In this document: positions 10,447-21,804 of the stretch, one piece after another
Position numbering within the stretch: the stretch's first letter is position 1
How the letters are laid out: each line of letters begins with the position of its first letter
Program-made: the position numbers and the translations under genes
Assembly: GCA_051453625.1 (NCBI GenBank)
Contig: JBOZIK010000001.1
Span: forward strand, 137,335,627-137,368,236
DNA length: 32,610 nt
From: Welwitschia mirabilis
Lineage: Eukaryota; Gnetophyta; Gnetopsida; Welwitschiales
Reading direction: 5' to 3'
The notes under the pieces: generated by a model
The model's input: the letters and a program-made list of their open reading frames with translations, nothing else
Told to the model about the DNA's origin: nothing
Databases searched by the model: none

Positions 10447-11147
10447 TCATCTATTACTTATAGCATCTCTAGGAATATTTAGTAATGCAAATATGCTTTC
10501 CTACCTCTCTGTCCTCTTAAAGAATGTATGTGAGTAGTTCCAGGATCACTTAGTCTAGTTACTAGGCAAATATGTTGAGGAAGTATCATTATCTTATGAT
10601 CACTAATCATCACTATAATGTGATTAGTCACATCATGAAATGCATCCAGACAATCCTTCATGTACATAGTAGTATAAAACTCATAGACCTTCTTAGTGAA
10701 GTTTGGTACATGGGCCTATAATATCCACTAGATCTTAAGATCCATTACTCTCTAGTCCACATTTAGATTAACATATCTTATAAATTCTTAAATTTATCTT
10801 TTTGATCTAATGGGTACTAAGCATATCAATTATAATTGGAGGGGGTAACCAACAAGATGAATAGGCTTAGCTCTCTAGTACACTATCATAATCATGACTC
10901 TTATCTTAGCTTGAGGAGAATACATGGCCTTAAAATCAATCTTTCTAGCCTATGATTTATTGTGTAATGAATTAAAAATAGTCATAAAAATGCATACCAC
11001 ATAAAAAATACATACATATATCCACCATATAAAATACATCATAATAAAATTCTTCCTCAAAATTTAAAAATTTTGTAGAAACTACAAAAAACTAATTCTA
11101 CCCATTACAAATAAGTCAGTTCATCAAATATTACATAAAACAAAGGT
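10447..11147. repeat. gap-edge duplicate, right copy (701 bp)
   Basis: Counterpart of 9,646-10,346, differing by scattered substitutions and 1-base indels. It is probably the other haplotype or an unmerged contig end rather than a real second copy. Confidence 0.9.
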
Positions 11148-13152
11148 ATAATAGGGTAAATTATGAATTATCAAAAAATTATAAATTTAGTATGCATTAA
11201 TAAAAATTTTTTTCTAAAGGCCTAACTTAGAAATCTATAATAGTAGGATTATAAAGTTGATTACATTAATCATTTTTCATATAAGCATGTCTAGATTTTA
11301 CTAAACAATGTGTGGAATATATGAATTTAAAGAAAAATTTCTAATACTAACTCATGAAGGGCATAAATGCTCATAACTTGCAAAATACATGGTGAAATCA
11401 AATTCATTTGAGCTAAAAAGATAAGCACAAAAGCTTAAGAATTTCATATAAAAGTGGTACTAAAAAGGGTTAAGGAATAAAAACATTAAGAAAATATAAG
11501 GAAGGATGATGAACCACATCTCATTTCTACAAAAAAACTCTAAAATCTAAGTGATGGATTGCTATATTAGTGGTAAAACAATGTATTAACGGTTAATAAT
11601 GAAGCAAGAGTCCCCTACCTTGTGAAGGACAAACAATAATGAAGAAATGAAGAAAAATGGGGATTAAATAGGGCCTACCATGTCAAGATACTATAGCTTA
11701 ATCACATCATCCAAATAACATTCATAAATAATAGATCCTAAAATAAGAGATGTTGTTTTCCTATGTCATGCAAATGATACATCTAGAGATATGATTTTGA
11801 GCTTGGAAATGGGTTAAATTTAGTAGATATGAAGGAAATAACATAAAAAAGATTAAAACATGTCTCATAATACACAAAAAGATTAAAACTAGATGTTTAA
11901 ATGAGATCTTAGTTAATACAATAATTAAAAGACTATCATCTTCCTACATCATAAACATGACAAAGGAGGATAACCACTTATAGAGTAATAAATCAATGAA
12001 ATGAACTTGATGAAATAAGGTAGGTTAGTTATGAATGTATAGATCCCTTACAAAAATTCTGTCTTATTCTAATAAAATTTCAAGGTCAAAATCAAGAATG
12101 AATTAATAATGAGTAAAAGGAACATGATGTAATAATGGAAAGAAAAGCAAGAGAAACAATAAAGTAAGAAGTTGTTATCAATCATACCTAATAGATTGGT
12201 CTTAAGTATGAAATGTAGTAGGAAATCCTAGGTTGCAAGATGATTGCTTTGTTTATGTAACATAATAGAAATGATTAAGAAGGAATTTAATTCTAAAATA
12301 TGCATAATAATCATGTATGAATAGAAGCTAACATGTAGATTACAAAATGACAAAATCCTAAGCATTGCACATGCAAAAGTAAGAAAAATAACTTTGAGAA
12401 GACTCATTAACAAACTAAGAAACTATAAAATAGTAATGGAAAAAATGAAACATGGATAAGATTAACTCTATTTTCTTAAATACTAACCTAGAAAGATGCA
12501 TTGATATATGTCAAAAACGTGCTTGATGTAGATGATACATGATTCCATATTAAATAAGATAAAGCATCATGTGATAAGAATAGTAATTATGAAAAGCTAT
12601 AATAACTATTTTGCAAAATATCAATGTAATTTTAAGACTAAATTCAATCCAATCCTTAACTATAATAATCATGACCCCTTGCCAAAGTACCATCACATGA
12701 TTAGAATGTTTTAATTTCACATGAAGTCATTACTTAAAGCGATGGAAATCCAATTCAATATGATGTCAAAAAATACTTTTCATTAAAGATAGAGCATGAT
12801 TAACTAAACCTTGAGTGAATCTTCCATAGCTATCATATTACACTTCCAAAAGCCCATCTTAGAAAAAAACTACCCCAATGTGCTTATAGTAGGATATCAT
12901 GAAATAATGCATAAGGATTGGTTTTATTTTATTTTTATTCTCCCTCTTCATTTTCAATTTTTTATTTATTAATTAACTTTTAAATGCATTTTTAAAACAT
13001 TGATTGACTATGAAAAGTATAAGTTACAAGATGAATGGCTGAAAACAAGATCACATTTGACATAATTAATACTTAAATAAAATAATATACAAATTAGAGC
13101 TCATAGACATAGAAATGTCTTAAGATTGGCTAAAATCAAATCTTACCACTTA

Positions 13153-13177
13153 NNNNNNNNNNNNNNNNNNNNNNNNN
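13153..13177. other. 25-N gap, probably true to size
   Basis: X2 has about 25 bases of real sequence (aatactcaaagtgaaaggtt followed by acttc, near 21,685-21,712) between the same flanks (taccact/tta and at.ata..tttatgag). Unlike the 100-N gaps, no edge duplication is seen. Confidence 0.85.
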
Positions 13178-13279
13178 ATGATATAGTTTATGAGATGCAA
13201 CATATAACTAAGTTAAAAGATGATTAGACAGTAAGATAACTCAACTAAGAAATATAGCTAAGAGATTATTTAGACAATG

Positions 13280-14560
13280 GAAAAGGAAATACTTTCATCT
13301 TTGTTAAGAGGATATCCCAAGATAATTTATTTTGTCATGTTTATGAAATAAATACATTCATGAGAAGATGTATAACTCTTGATCTTTTATCCATTAATAT
13401 TTTGAATTTCTTTAGTTTTTGGATTTGAAATCTCTATATAGATACTACAATTTATCTTTTCTAAAAGATAAGAATATAGTTATTTATAGGCTTACTTGTT
13501 GTGTAATAGATGTATTTAAGTATCATATAATAACATGACTTGACCTAACTTAACAAATTTTTGAATTAGCTTTTTATCATGTTAAAATTTTGATTAGGCT
13601 TTATGGATGAGTTGACAAAGAATAAAATTAAGTTTTTTATCATCTAACTATTGTAATGATGATAACTGATAGTAAATGTTCTTATCATGATTTAATAAAT
13701 CAAGTTAATGGATAGTATAATAAGGATTAGAGCATACATCGACTAGAAGAACACAAGCTTTAACATATATCAGTTCATATGATGAAAACTGATTGAATTA
13801 TGAAAAGTAGCATAGTAGGCCTAAAGAACATAATTAAGTGTAAGAGAGCAAGATTTCTTGTTTTGAAGAATAATCGTTTGGATTATTTTCTTAATTTTCC
13901 TATTGGCATTTTTAGCTTAAAATTTATCTAACGATGATAGGCATTTTTAATTATTTATTTAATTCATATGAAAAAAAGAAGACTCCTAAGAGTCGTATTT
14001 ATGAATGAGTACCTAGATTACTAATCAAGATTCTAAAAAAGCTAAAAATATGAAATATATTATATTTGAGGAAAGAACATTAGTTTTAGCACCATTTATA
14101 TGTATGGAAATTACTTTAACTCATTTAATAACATAATTTATGGATACTAAGATATAATTTTATTACATGAATATGGTTTAAGTGGTTCTATGATATCTAT
14201 ATTCTAATAATCAAAAGGTTTACATTCAAGAATTCATTAAAAGAGAATTGCTTAGGACTTGGTTAATCTTCCTAAATATTGACATGTATGGCATCTTCTA
14301 GAATAGCTTAAAAAATATTTAAAAAGAGTAGAACATTAGAATCCAACATATAAGATATTTATGATATTAGTTTAGCTAGTAAAGTGATTACCACATCTAT
14401 CATCATTGAAAAGAGAAAGAATATCATTTTTTTTCAATCTAGCATATACTTACTCATGATTTAATATTTACATATGTAATAGACATGTGGCTCTATACAT
14501 TCATTATTTCCTATCCTATGGAAAAACAACTTTCTATAGTTAGGAGTACCATATTAATTA
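13280..14560 (-). pseudogene. Ty3-gypsy integrase remnant
   Basis: On the minus strand the zinc-binding region reads SLFNDDRCGNHFTS (about 14,390-14,420) and CHTCQYLGRLTKS (CxxC codons at 14,282-14,293), then ECKPFDY.NIDIIEPLK. In family members this region binds zinc through HHCC; here the second His and both Cys remain and the first His is lost. The catalytic core follows with ILISNLGTHS (14,001-14,030), where the Asp of SDQGTHF is now Asn. Near 13,740-13,800 comes FSSYELIYVKACVLLVDV, fitting the G.SPYEL.YGKEA.LP.E block. The C-terminal part reads ISNPKTKEIQNINGQKIKSY with one stop, fitting the .VNG.RLK.Y block. Stops and frameshifts occur throughout. It would have inserted element cDNA into chromosomes, but cannot now. 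Confidence 0.85.
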
Positions 14561-14599
14561 ATTTTTAAGATAACAAGTTATTTAAACTATTAGCATATT

Positions 14600-15140
14600 A
14601 TGGAGTGGGATGTAGGAAAGAGATGGCATAAATAGCATGAATGTAAAATAGTTATTCCTTGAGAAAATAATCCTCAATAAGAAAGTTATGAGAGAAGTAT
14701 AGGAGAGACTTCTTTCTTAAGGGATTTTAAAAATATGGTTAGCAATAAACTTATGTTTATCTTCTCTATCTATGATTGTTAAGTTTAATTCTTGTAGTAA
14801 AAGTATTCATCTCATAAGTCTAGTACTAGAATTATTTTTTATCATAAGATAACAAATAATAAAATGATCAATGTAGATATTGATATGGAATTCAAACAAA
14901 TAATGTCTAATTTTATCAATGAAAAACATAGTAGTAAGCATTTTATTTTTAATAATGGTTTAGTTTAGTTGAACTTTTCAAAGAGCTTAACTTATGTAAT
15001 AAATAACTTTGTATTCTGTTTTCATGTTTTTGACCCAAGAATCCACCTCTCATAATGTTGTTAGCATCACACAAGAGATCAAAGTCTTTATTATAATTAG
15101 TTCCTTCTACTATGAGCTTTGATATGATATCAACCTTCAT
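14600..15140 (-). pseudogene. Ty3-gypsy RNase H remnant
   Basis: The open stretch at 14,949-15,140 contains FDLLCDANNIMRGGFLGQ and YLLHKLSSLKSSTKLNHY. These correspond to the FEL.CDASDYAVGAVLGQ and YYASKTL..AQ.NYTTTEKE blocks of plant gypsy RNase H. After frame changes, minus-strand sequence continues FFIDKIRHYLFEFHINIYID, then HFIICYLMIKNNSSTRLMR, LLLQELNLTIIDREDK and FIANHIFKIP, fitting the .DKFR.YL.G..V.V.TDH, ..K.LRWILLLQEFDL.I.D and N..ADHLSR blocks. The first catalytic Asp (CDA) and the later TDH Asp (as IDH) are visible. It lies between RT and integrase, as expected for Ty3-gypsy. Confidence 0.85.
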
Positions 15141-15149
15141 ATTTTTAGA

Positions 15150-16075
15150 ATAAATTTGATAAGATTAATTCCAATAAAATTTAGCATTTTTCTCAAAAAA
15201 AAAAAAGGTATAGCAGTTTGAAAATCTTGCAATGTCTTTGATGAACCTCCTATAAAAGATAACATGACAAAAAAAAGCCTTCCTTATTTTACATTAGTTA
15301 GAAGATGAATGTTTTTAATGCTTTCTATATTAGTAGGATCTATTTTAATAACTTCACCATAAATACAGTATCTATGTACAACCTAATTCCTTGCAAGCAA
15401 ATAACAATTTTTCTATAGGCCACTCTCTATGTAATGACAAAGGAATTTAAGGTTGTTCCAATAAATCACCAAAGATAGAAAAATCATCCAAAAATATTTA
15501 TATAAAATTCTCTTTAACATCTAAAATGATACCAATCATGTATATTTAAAAGGTTCTAAAGATATTACACAAACCAAAGGACATTCAAAGGTACCAAAAT
15601 GGTAGGTAAAGGTAGTCTTGGCTTGACCTTTATTGGCTATGCATAATTGGTTATAATCACTATACCCATGAAGACAACAATAGTATGCATGTCCCTGAAT
15701 GCTTAAGAACTTGATCTAGAAAGAATAAAGAATAAGAAATAATGATATTTCTTAGTTACATCATTACTCTTACCAAAATTTATTTATACTCATCACTTTT
15801 CATCATTTTTAAATATTTTAGTAAGAGGGCTAACCCATTCACTATCAAAAATAACATAAATGACACTTTTATTCCTAAGTTTGATGGTTTTCACTTTGAC
15901 TAATTATTTAAGTACAAGGTTAATCTTTTTTAAGGTTGCCTAATGATTTTTTCATTTTCCTCTGAGTAGATCATATGTTAAACAACATGAGAAGATATGG
16001 CACTTAGATCTTTACAAATCTAAGAAAAATCTTTTATTTTTAAAGTGAGAAGTTGGAGTAAATATTTTTCTTAAT
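15150..16075 (-). pseudogene. Ty3-gypsy reverse transcriptase remnant (Athila/Tat-like)
   Basis: In minus-strand order there is a VNGLALL piece (SDSEWVSPV block, about 15,825), FFLDQVLKHSGTC (FIDQMLERLAG block, about 15,700) and HAYYCCLHGYSDYNQLCIA (15,650-15,690; catalytic Asp of FLDGYSGY replaced by His). KGQAKTTFTYHFGTFECP follows (about 15,590-15,635), then IFLDDFSIFGD (about 15,470-15,495; the catalytic DD is intact at 15,483-15,488) and FYRRFIKDIARFSN (about 15,210-15,255). The TTFT.PFGTF wording is typical of the Athila/Tat branch of plant gypsy elements. Several stops and at least two frameshifts make it inactive. Confidence 0.88.
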
Positions 16076-16079
16076 AAGG

Positions 16080-16450
16080 ATAGATGTAAGAATTAATGAT
16101 CAATGGCTTTTTAGAATTATCATTTAATAAGATATATTTTAAACCATTAGATAACTCTTTAAGTTATAAAGCATGATTATCACTTATTGTTGTTACATAA
16201 CCATGTTGATGTAAAAGGTTTTTAATGGATCTAATATCTTGGATGTCATGATTATAGATGAATTTAAAGTACTTTGTATTTCTTCATTCAAGTTGTTGCA
16301 TAAAGATCTCAATTTACATTACATGTATTAGAGGATTTTAAGCTTTGTAAGATAGTGGAACACACTTCATCACTATTAAAAAAAGTTGAATCATTTAAGG
16401 AAATGAGCTTCTCTTTCAAGGGATGATGTTATGCTAAAATAGAGTATTTA
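16080..16450 (-). pseudogene. Ty3-gypsy protease-RT linker
   Basis: This is a decayed coding stretch between protease and RT. In Athila/Tat elements this linker contains the LP..LKYAFLG...P.IIS..L block. Here and in the sister copy at 21,805-22,260 the antisense of that block (cttaataagg...taaaccattag) is recognisable. The pair of copies aligns well, including the gttgcataaa and ttcttcattcaagttgttgc blocks. Confidence 0.65.
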
Positions 16451-16454
16451 ACTC

Positions 16455-16855
16455 ATTCTTTAATGCCTAAATCATATTTTATGTTCTTTTTAATTATGTT
16501 AAAGATTCTAATGCTAAACTTCTTATTTTCCATGTGAGATTCCATAATTCCCATGTGTGTATCTATAACACAAGAGGTTGTATCATACAAGGCTCTTTCT
16601 AGAAGTAAAGTATATCCTTCATTATGTTCAACCTCAATTAGGATTACATCTATAGGATAATAGGCATTTTTATTATAGAATATAGAAATATCAACACAAT
16701 ATTAGTGGGTTCTATTTTTTCTTCTAATCCAAATTTCTTATAAATATGTAGAGGAATGATGTTTACACTAACTATTATGTCAATTAAAATGCTTTCTTTA
16801 TATTTTGTCCTCTAAAACAACATATATGATGACCTCCTCAAGGTCTTTAGACCAA
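16455..16855 (-). pseudogene. Ty3-gypsy aspartic protease remnant of the first interior
   Basis: On the minus strand: SILIDIIVSVNIIPLHIYKK (active-site region, family consensus DTGASVN; here the Asp is kept and TGA is lost), then FGLEEKIEPTN. After a break it reads LIEVEHNEGYTLLLERALYD, TTSCVIDTHMGIM and FSIRIFNIIKK, matching the PLILGRPFL.T..A.IDV..G.M and F.IF...K blocks. The protease would have processed the Gag-Pol polyprotein. The sequence enters the linker directly on its left. On its right lies only a 90-bp stub of leader, with no gag. Confidence 0.85.
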
Positions 16856-16955
16856 GGCTGTTTCAAAACATAGGCATAATTTAGAAAATAGAATTGTTAA
16901 AAGTAAAAGAAATTTAAATTTACAAGGAAAGTAAGATTATTAGAAAAACTAAACA
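16856..16955 (-). repeat. stub of the gypsy leader repeat
   Basis: The sequence cataatttagaaaatagaat and the following aagtaaaagaaatttaaatt match the first ~90 bases of the leader copies at 22,736, 23,496, 24,256, 24,991 and 27,930. The match stops at aaaactaaa and block X2 begins. The PBS end of the leader is missing here. Confidence 0.7.
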
Positions 16956-17843
16956 TGATTGGGTAGGAATGGATATATCTTTCAAATACAACTAAAAGAA
17001 GTTTTTTTTTTCTAGTATTTGGTATTTTTTGTAATTGTTATAACAACTCATTCAGATCATGATATATTCCTTAAAAACATATCTAAATGTCCTTAAAACA
17101 CACTTTAAAGAGATATTAAGTACAACCAATTTGTTATTACAACACACCTGTCCACTTGGATATTGTGAGTTACCTAATAGAGTAAGAAAATAACCATAAT
17201 TAAGAGTCAAATTGGTATAAATAAATTATAAGAAACCAATACAATAAATTAAAAAATCTTACTTAGTAGGATCATGATCAAAGCTAGCATATCAGAATAT
17301 TTTCCTATCATGAATGTTGCAAAAAATCTGTCATCCTCTAATGTCATTCAAATGATAATAGGAATGACACAAAACAAATAAAGTTCAAAAATAACATCCA
17401 TTCTTTTGATTTTTTTGGTGTAATTATAGCTTAAATAATTAGTAATCACCTTATGAAATAATCTAAAACATGTAATAATATAAAAAAGATTAATAATTAT
17501 GATTTTCCTACATTAGCCCTCCATTTATATGATTTTAAAATGAATAAAGTACTAAAGGAATGCTAAGTAGAATAAACCATTATGAATAGCATAATAGTGA
17601 TAAAAATTCATGATTAATACATTAGGAAAATAAATGTTTTAGTAAAATCATAAAGTAGATACATCATCATTAGTATTACTACATCAGTCTCTATAAATAA
17701 TCATAGTAAATTTGATTTACAAACATAGAGGAGGAGGGACAACATAAGAATGGGTTTCTTCCTCTAGAGAGAAGTAAGTACTCAACATGCCTAAATAGCC
17801 CGTGTGGTCTCCTCTTCTTAAACTTGTATCTTCTTAATAATAT

Positions 17844-18403
17844 CAATGATGATACTCTACTTANNNNNNNNNNNNNNNNNNNNNNNNNNNNNNNNNNNNN
17901 NNNNNNNNNNNNNNNNNNNNNNNNNNNNNNNNNNNNNNNNNNNNNNNNNNNNNNNNNNNNNNNNNNNNNNNNNNNNNNNNNNNNNNNNNNNNNNNNNNNN
18001 NNNNNNNNNNNNNNNNNNNNNNNNNNNNNNNNNNNNNNNNNNNNNNNNNNNNNNNNNNNNNNNNNNNNNNNNNNNNNNNNNNNNNNNNNNNNNNNNNNNN
18101 NNNNNNNNNNNNNNNNNNNNNNNNNNNNNNNNNNNNNNNNNNNNNNNNNNNNNNNNNNNNNNNNNNNNNNNNNNNNNNNNNNNNNNNNNNNNNNNNNNNN
18201 NNNNNNNNNNNNNNNNNNNNNNNNNNNNNNNNNNNNNNNNNNNNNNNNNNNNNNNNNNNNNNNNNNNNNNNNNNNNNNNNNNNNNNNNNNNNNNNNNNNN
18301 NNNNNNNNNNNNNNNNNNNNNNNNNNNNNNNNNNNNNNNNNNNNNNNNNNNNNNNNNNNNNNNNNNNNNNNNNNNNNNNNNNNCAATGATGATACTCTAC
18401 TTA
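17844..18403. other. 520-N gap (17,864-18,383) with 20-bp identical edges
   Basis: The 20 bases just before the gap (17,844-17,863) are identical to the 20 bases just after it (18,384-18,403). The X1 counterpart near 8,936-8,965 runs straight through with no extra sequence. The long X-filled reading frames across this gap are meaningless. Confidence 0.9.
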
Positions 18404-18429
18404 ATCCTCATAACTCTGCTCTTCACCAT

Positions 18430-18560
18430 TATCATCTCTGCTTACTGCCTCTCACTCTATGATTAAATTGGGTGAACCTCTAATATAAGTGCTCTCTTAG
18501 CCTTTGTATAGCATCTGTAACTATAGCCGATATCTACTCAAGTGTGATATCTCCTAGCAT
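18430..18560 (-). pseudogene. decayed coding remnant in X2, counterpart of 8,870-9,125
   Basis: The minus-strand frame IVTDAIQRLREHLY, a stop, then RFTQFNHRVRG parallels TNAIENLREYMN and IFSQFDHRVRDIEHR in X1. The family is unrecognised. Confidence 0.4.
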
Positions 18561-18766
18561 ATTGCTTAAGAACTACTCCTACTCCTGAAGGATGTAAATT
18601 TCCATATATTAAATGTGTCATTCTATAATCTATAAGTGAGCTAATGGTTGCTCATTCTTAATCTTTAAAATATCAAATTAATGGAAGGTGATAAAGTAAA
18701 GGCATGAAAATACTAGTGCCTAGATGTGTCTAATATTCATCATTATCCTTAACCATATCCATATGA

Positions 18767-18920
18767 ATGAGGCTAGGTCCCTTAGCTTATCTTACCTACA
18801 TGTAGCTGATATCTACATATAGTAACTATTATAAATAAGATGGATGAGGCTAGGTCCATTGGCTTATCTTACCTAAATGTAGCTAATTTCTACATATAGT
18901 GGCTATTATAAATAAGATGG
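18767..18920. repeat. 77-bp tandem duplication within X2
   Basis: The block starting gaggctaggtcc at 18,769 is repeated at 18,846 with about ten differences, ending in ctattataaataagatgg in both. X1 has a single counterpart near 9,490-9,585. Confidence 0.85.
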
Positions 18921-21804
18921 TAGAATGTTCTGAATTAGTTTTATGTAAAGAATCCTATTTTTTAGTAATCTATGTATCATAAGAACTTGTAATATATCAC
19001 TTGCATCATCTTAAGGAATGTCTAAGTTCCAAGACCTACCTAATCTAGTTACTAGGTAGACATGTCAAGTAACTATGACCATCTTATAACCACTAATCAT
19101 TGCTGTTATGTGATTAATTACATTTCAAATGCATATAGATAGATCTTCATATGTATAGTACTATAAAACACATAGATCTTCCTTCTAAAGTATGATACAT
19201 GAGCCTCTAGTATCCATTAGGTATTAAGGTTCATCACTTTCTAGTCCATATTTGGGTTAATGTACCTCGTGAAATATAAAAAGTATCTTTTTAATCTAAT
19301 GGCTACTAAGAATATCAAATCTAACCTAGTCATGTGACTAGAAAGATGGACAATCTTAGCTCTCTAAGCTACTACTATGACTATGAATCTATCTTAACCT
19401 GAGAAGAAGCCTTAGCCTCAACCTTGACCTTTCTAGTCTATGCTCTAATGTGTAACTTATTAAAAATAGTCATAAAAATGCATACCATATAAAAATTACA
19501 CATGTATATATCCACCAAATGAAATACATCAAAAAAATGAAAATACTCTCTCAAAAGTTAAAACTTTCATAGACATTATAAAAAAACCAATCCTACCTCC
19601 CAGGAATGATTTAATTCATCGAAAATTACATAAAATTAATGAATAAATAATAACATTGTAAATTCTCAAAAAATTATAAATTTAATGGACATTCACAGGA
19701 CAAAAAGTCTAAAGGTCTAAATAAGAAACAAATCATGGTAGAATCATAAAGTTCATTGTGTTGATCATTTTTCTTATAAGCATGTTTAGATTTTACTAAA
19801 CAATGTCAAAAAATATGAACTTCAAGAAAAACCCCTAATTCTACCTAATGTAGTGCATAAATACTTATAACATGTAAAATATCTAATGAAAATAAAATAT
19901 ATTTGGATTAAAAAGAAGGGCACAAAAAATTAAGCTTCTGACATCAAAGTGGCACTAAAAAAAGTCAATAAATGAAAGAATTTAAGGGAAAAAATAGTAA
20001 AAAGGATGAAGTACACCTCAATTTTACAAAAACATCTTACATTTAAGTGATCTAGGACTAGATTAGTGGTAAAATAATGTTTGGACATGGGTGAACAATG
20101 AAGCAAGAATTCCCTAGATTAAGAATAATTAGAAATGAAGAATAAATAAAGAAAAATGATGATGTAATAGAGCATACCATGCTAAGGTTACTATAGCCTA
20201 ATCATGTCATATAAATAACATCCATAAATAAGGGATATTAAAATAGAAGCTACCATTTACCAATGTCTTACAAATGATAGATCTACGATATAGTATTTTA
20301 AGCTTAGCAATTTTTAAAATCTAGTAGAGATGAATAGAACATGTCTTAGAATGCAAGAAAAGCTAAAAACTAGATGCTGGAATGAGATCTTGATTGATAA
20401 AATATTCAAAAAACTATAATCTTTCCATGTCATACAAATGACAAAGAATAATGACCACTTATAAAGAAATCAATTAAAGAAATAAAGTTAGGAGAATAAG
20501 GTAGTCTAGTCATGAAGGTATAGGTCCCTAAAATAAATGCTCTAATATTTTAATAAAATAAAAATACAAGAACTAGGAGTGATTGATGATTAGTAAAAAA
20601 AACATGATGTAAAAATGGCAAGAAAAGAAATAAATAAATAAATAACTAAATAAAGTAAGAAATGGTCATCAATCATACCTAATAGATTGGTAGAAAATAA
20701 AAAATATAGTAAGAAATCATTGGTTAAAGGACAATGGAGTTTCCTATGTAAAATAATAAAAAGGGTTAAGGAGAGATAAATTCTAAAATATGCATAATAA
20801 TCACATATGAATAGAAGATAATTAGTTTACTACAAAATGAAAATGTTATAAGTATTTAATATGAAAAAATAAGAAAAATAACTTTGGAAAGACTCATTGA
20901 ACACTAAGGAAATACAAAATGAAAATCGAAAAAATAAAATAGAAGAAGATTAACTCTATTTCCTTAACTACTAACTTAGCAAAACACATTGGTATATGTC
21001 AAAAAGCTTGCTTGATGTGAATAACACATGATTCCATATTGAATAACATAGAGCATCATGTGGTAAGCATAGTGATTATGAAAATATAAAAATGATTATT
21101 TTACAAAGTACCAATGTAATTTCAAAACTAAATTTTGATTCAATAATTAGTTATAACAACCATAACCCTTACCAAAGTACATCCCATGATCACTATGTAT
21201 TAATTTTGCGTGAAGTCGTTACTTAAAGTGATAAAAAATCAAGTCAATAGGGTGTTGAAAAATACTATTCATCATGATGAATAGAGTGCAACCACTACCA
21301 AGAGATTAATAAAGCCAAAGCTAAATCATAACTAATTAAACCTATAGTAAAGTTTTCATGGTTACCATATCACACTTCATAAGGCCCCTCTTAGAAAACT
21401 TTTCCCTAGTGCACTTGTAATAGGACATCATGGAATAATTCATAAGGGTTGATTTTATTTTATTTTTATTCTGCCTCTTGATTTTCACCTTTTATTTATC
21501 AATTAACATTAAGATACATTTGTGAAACATTGATTGATTATGCATATGATAAATTATAATGTGCATAGCTGAGAACAAGCATTAGATTTGACATAATTGA
21601 TACTTAAATTAAATAATATAGATATTACAGCTCATGGATATAAAAATGTTTTAATATTAAATAAAATAAAATCTTATACCTTTAAATACTCAAAGTGAAA
21701 GGTTACTTCATCATAAAATTTATGAGATGTAGCATATAACCAAGTTAAAATATGATCAAAGTAGTAAGAAAACTTAAGTAATAAATCTAGCTTAGAGATT
21801 TTTC

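Larger units (their letters stand above)
8052..13270 (-). repeat. block X1: left copy of a ~4.25 kb direct repeat
   Basis: From tgattgggtag at about 8,052 to the agagatt at about 13,270 this is collinear with 16,956-21,800. Matching anchors include ctaaataactattaaataca/ctttaaagagatattaagtaca, the tggtctcctctt block (8,898 and 17,806), catgtctagattttactaaa/catgtttagattttactaaa (11,287 and 19,782) and gattccatattgaataa-type sequence (12,541 and 21,029). The raw length of 5.2 kb includes two gap-edge duplications (offsets 168 and 801). Without them it is about 4.25 kb. It abuts the integrase end on its right. It could be a very long LTR or the 3' region plus LTR of the gypsy element. The terminal bases are not clear enough to decide. 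Confidence 0.75.
16956..21800 (-). repeat. block X2: right copy of the ~4.25 kb direct repeat
   Basis: Collinear with X1 (8,052-13,270). It contains a 520-N gap whose edges share 20 identical bases and an extra 77-bp tandem copy near 18,767-18,920. Without these it is about 4.23 kb, close to corrected X1. On its left it meets the leader stub of the first interior; on its right it meets the start of the linker of the second interior. That is the arrangement expected of an LTR shared by two tandem elements, but I could not confirm LTR termini. Confidence 0.75.

Noticed and set aside
9678-10667. Two similar 62-codon minus-strand frames as a duplicated small gene
   Set aside because: They are the same stretch counted twice across a gap-edge duplication. 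The X2 counterpart is broken.
17691-18466. Three overlapping open frames of 206-231 codons across 17,864-18,383
   Set aside because: They consist almost wholly of N. The gap probably has no real content, because its edges share 20 identical bases.
20627-20660. (AAAT)n microsatellite as a feature
   Set aside because: Only a few imperfect units (aaataaataaataaataact), as expected by chance in DNA this AT-rich.
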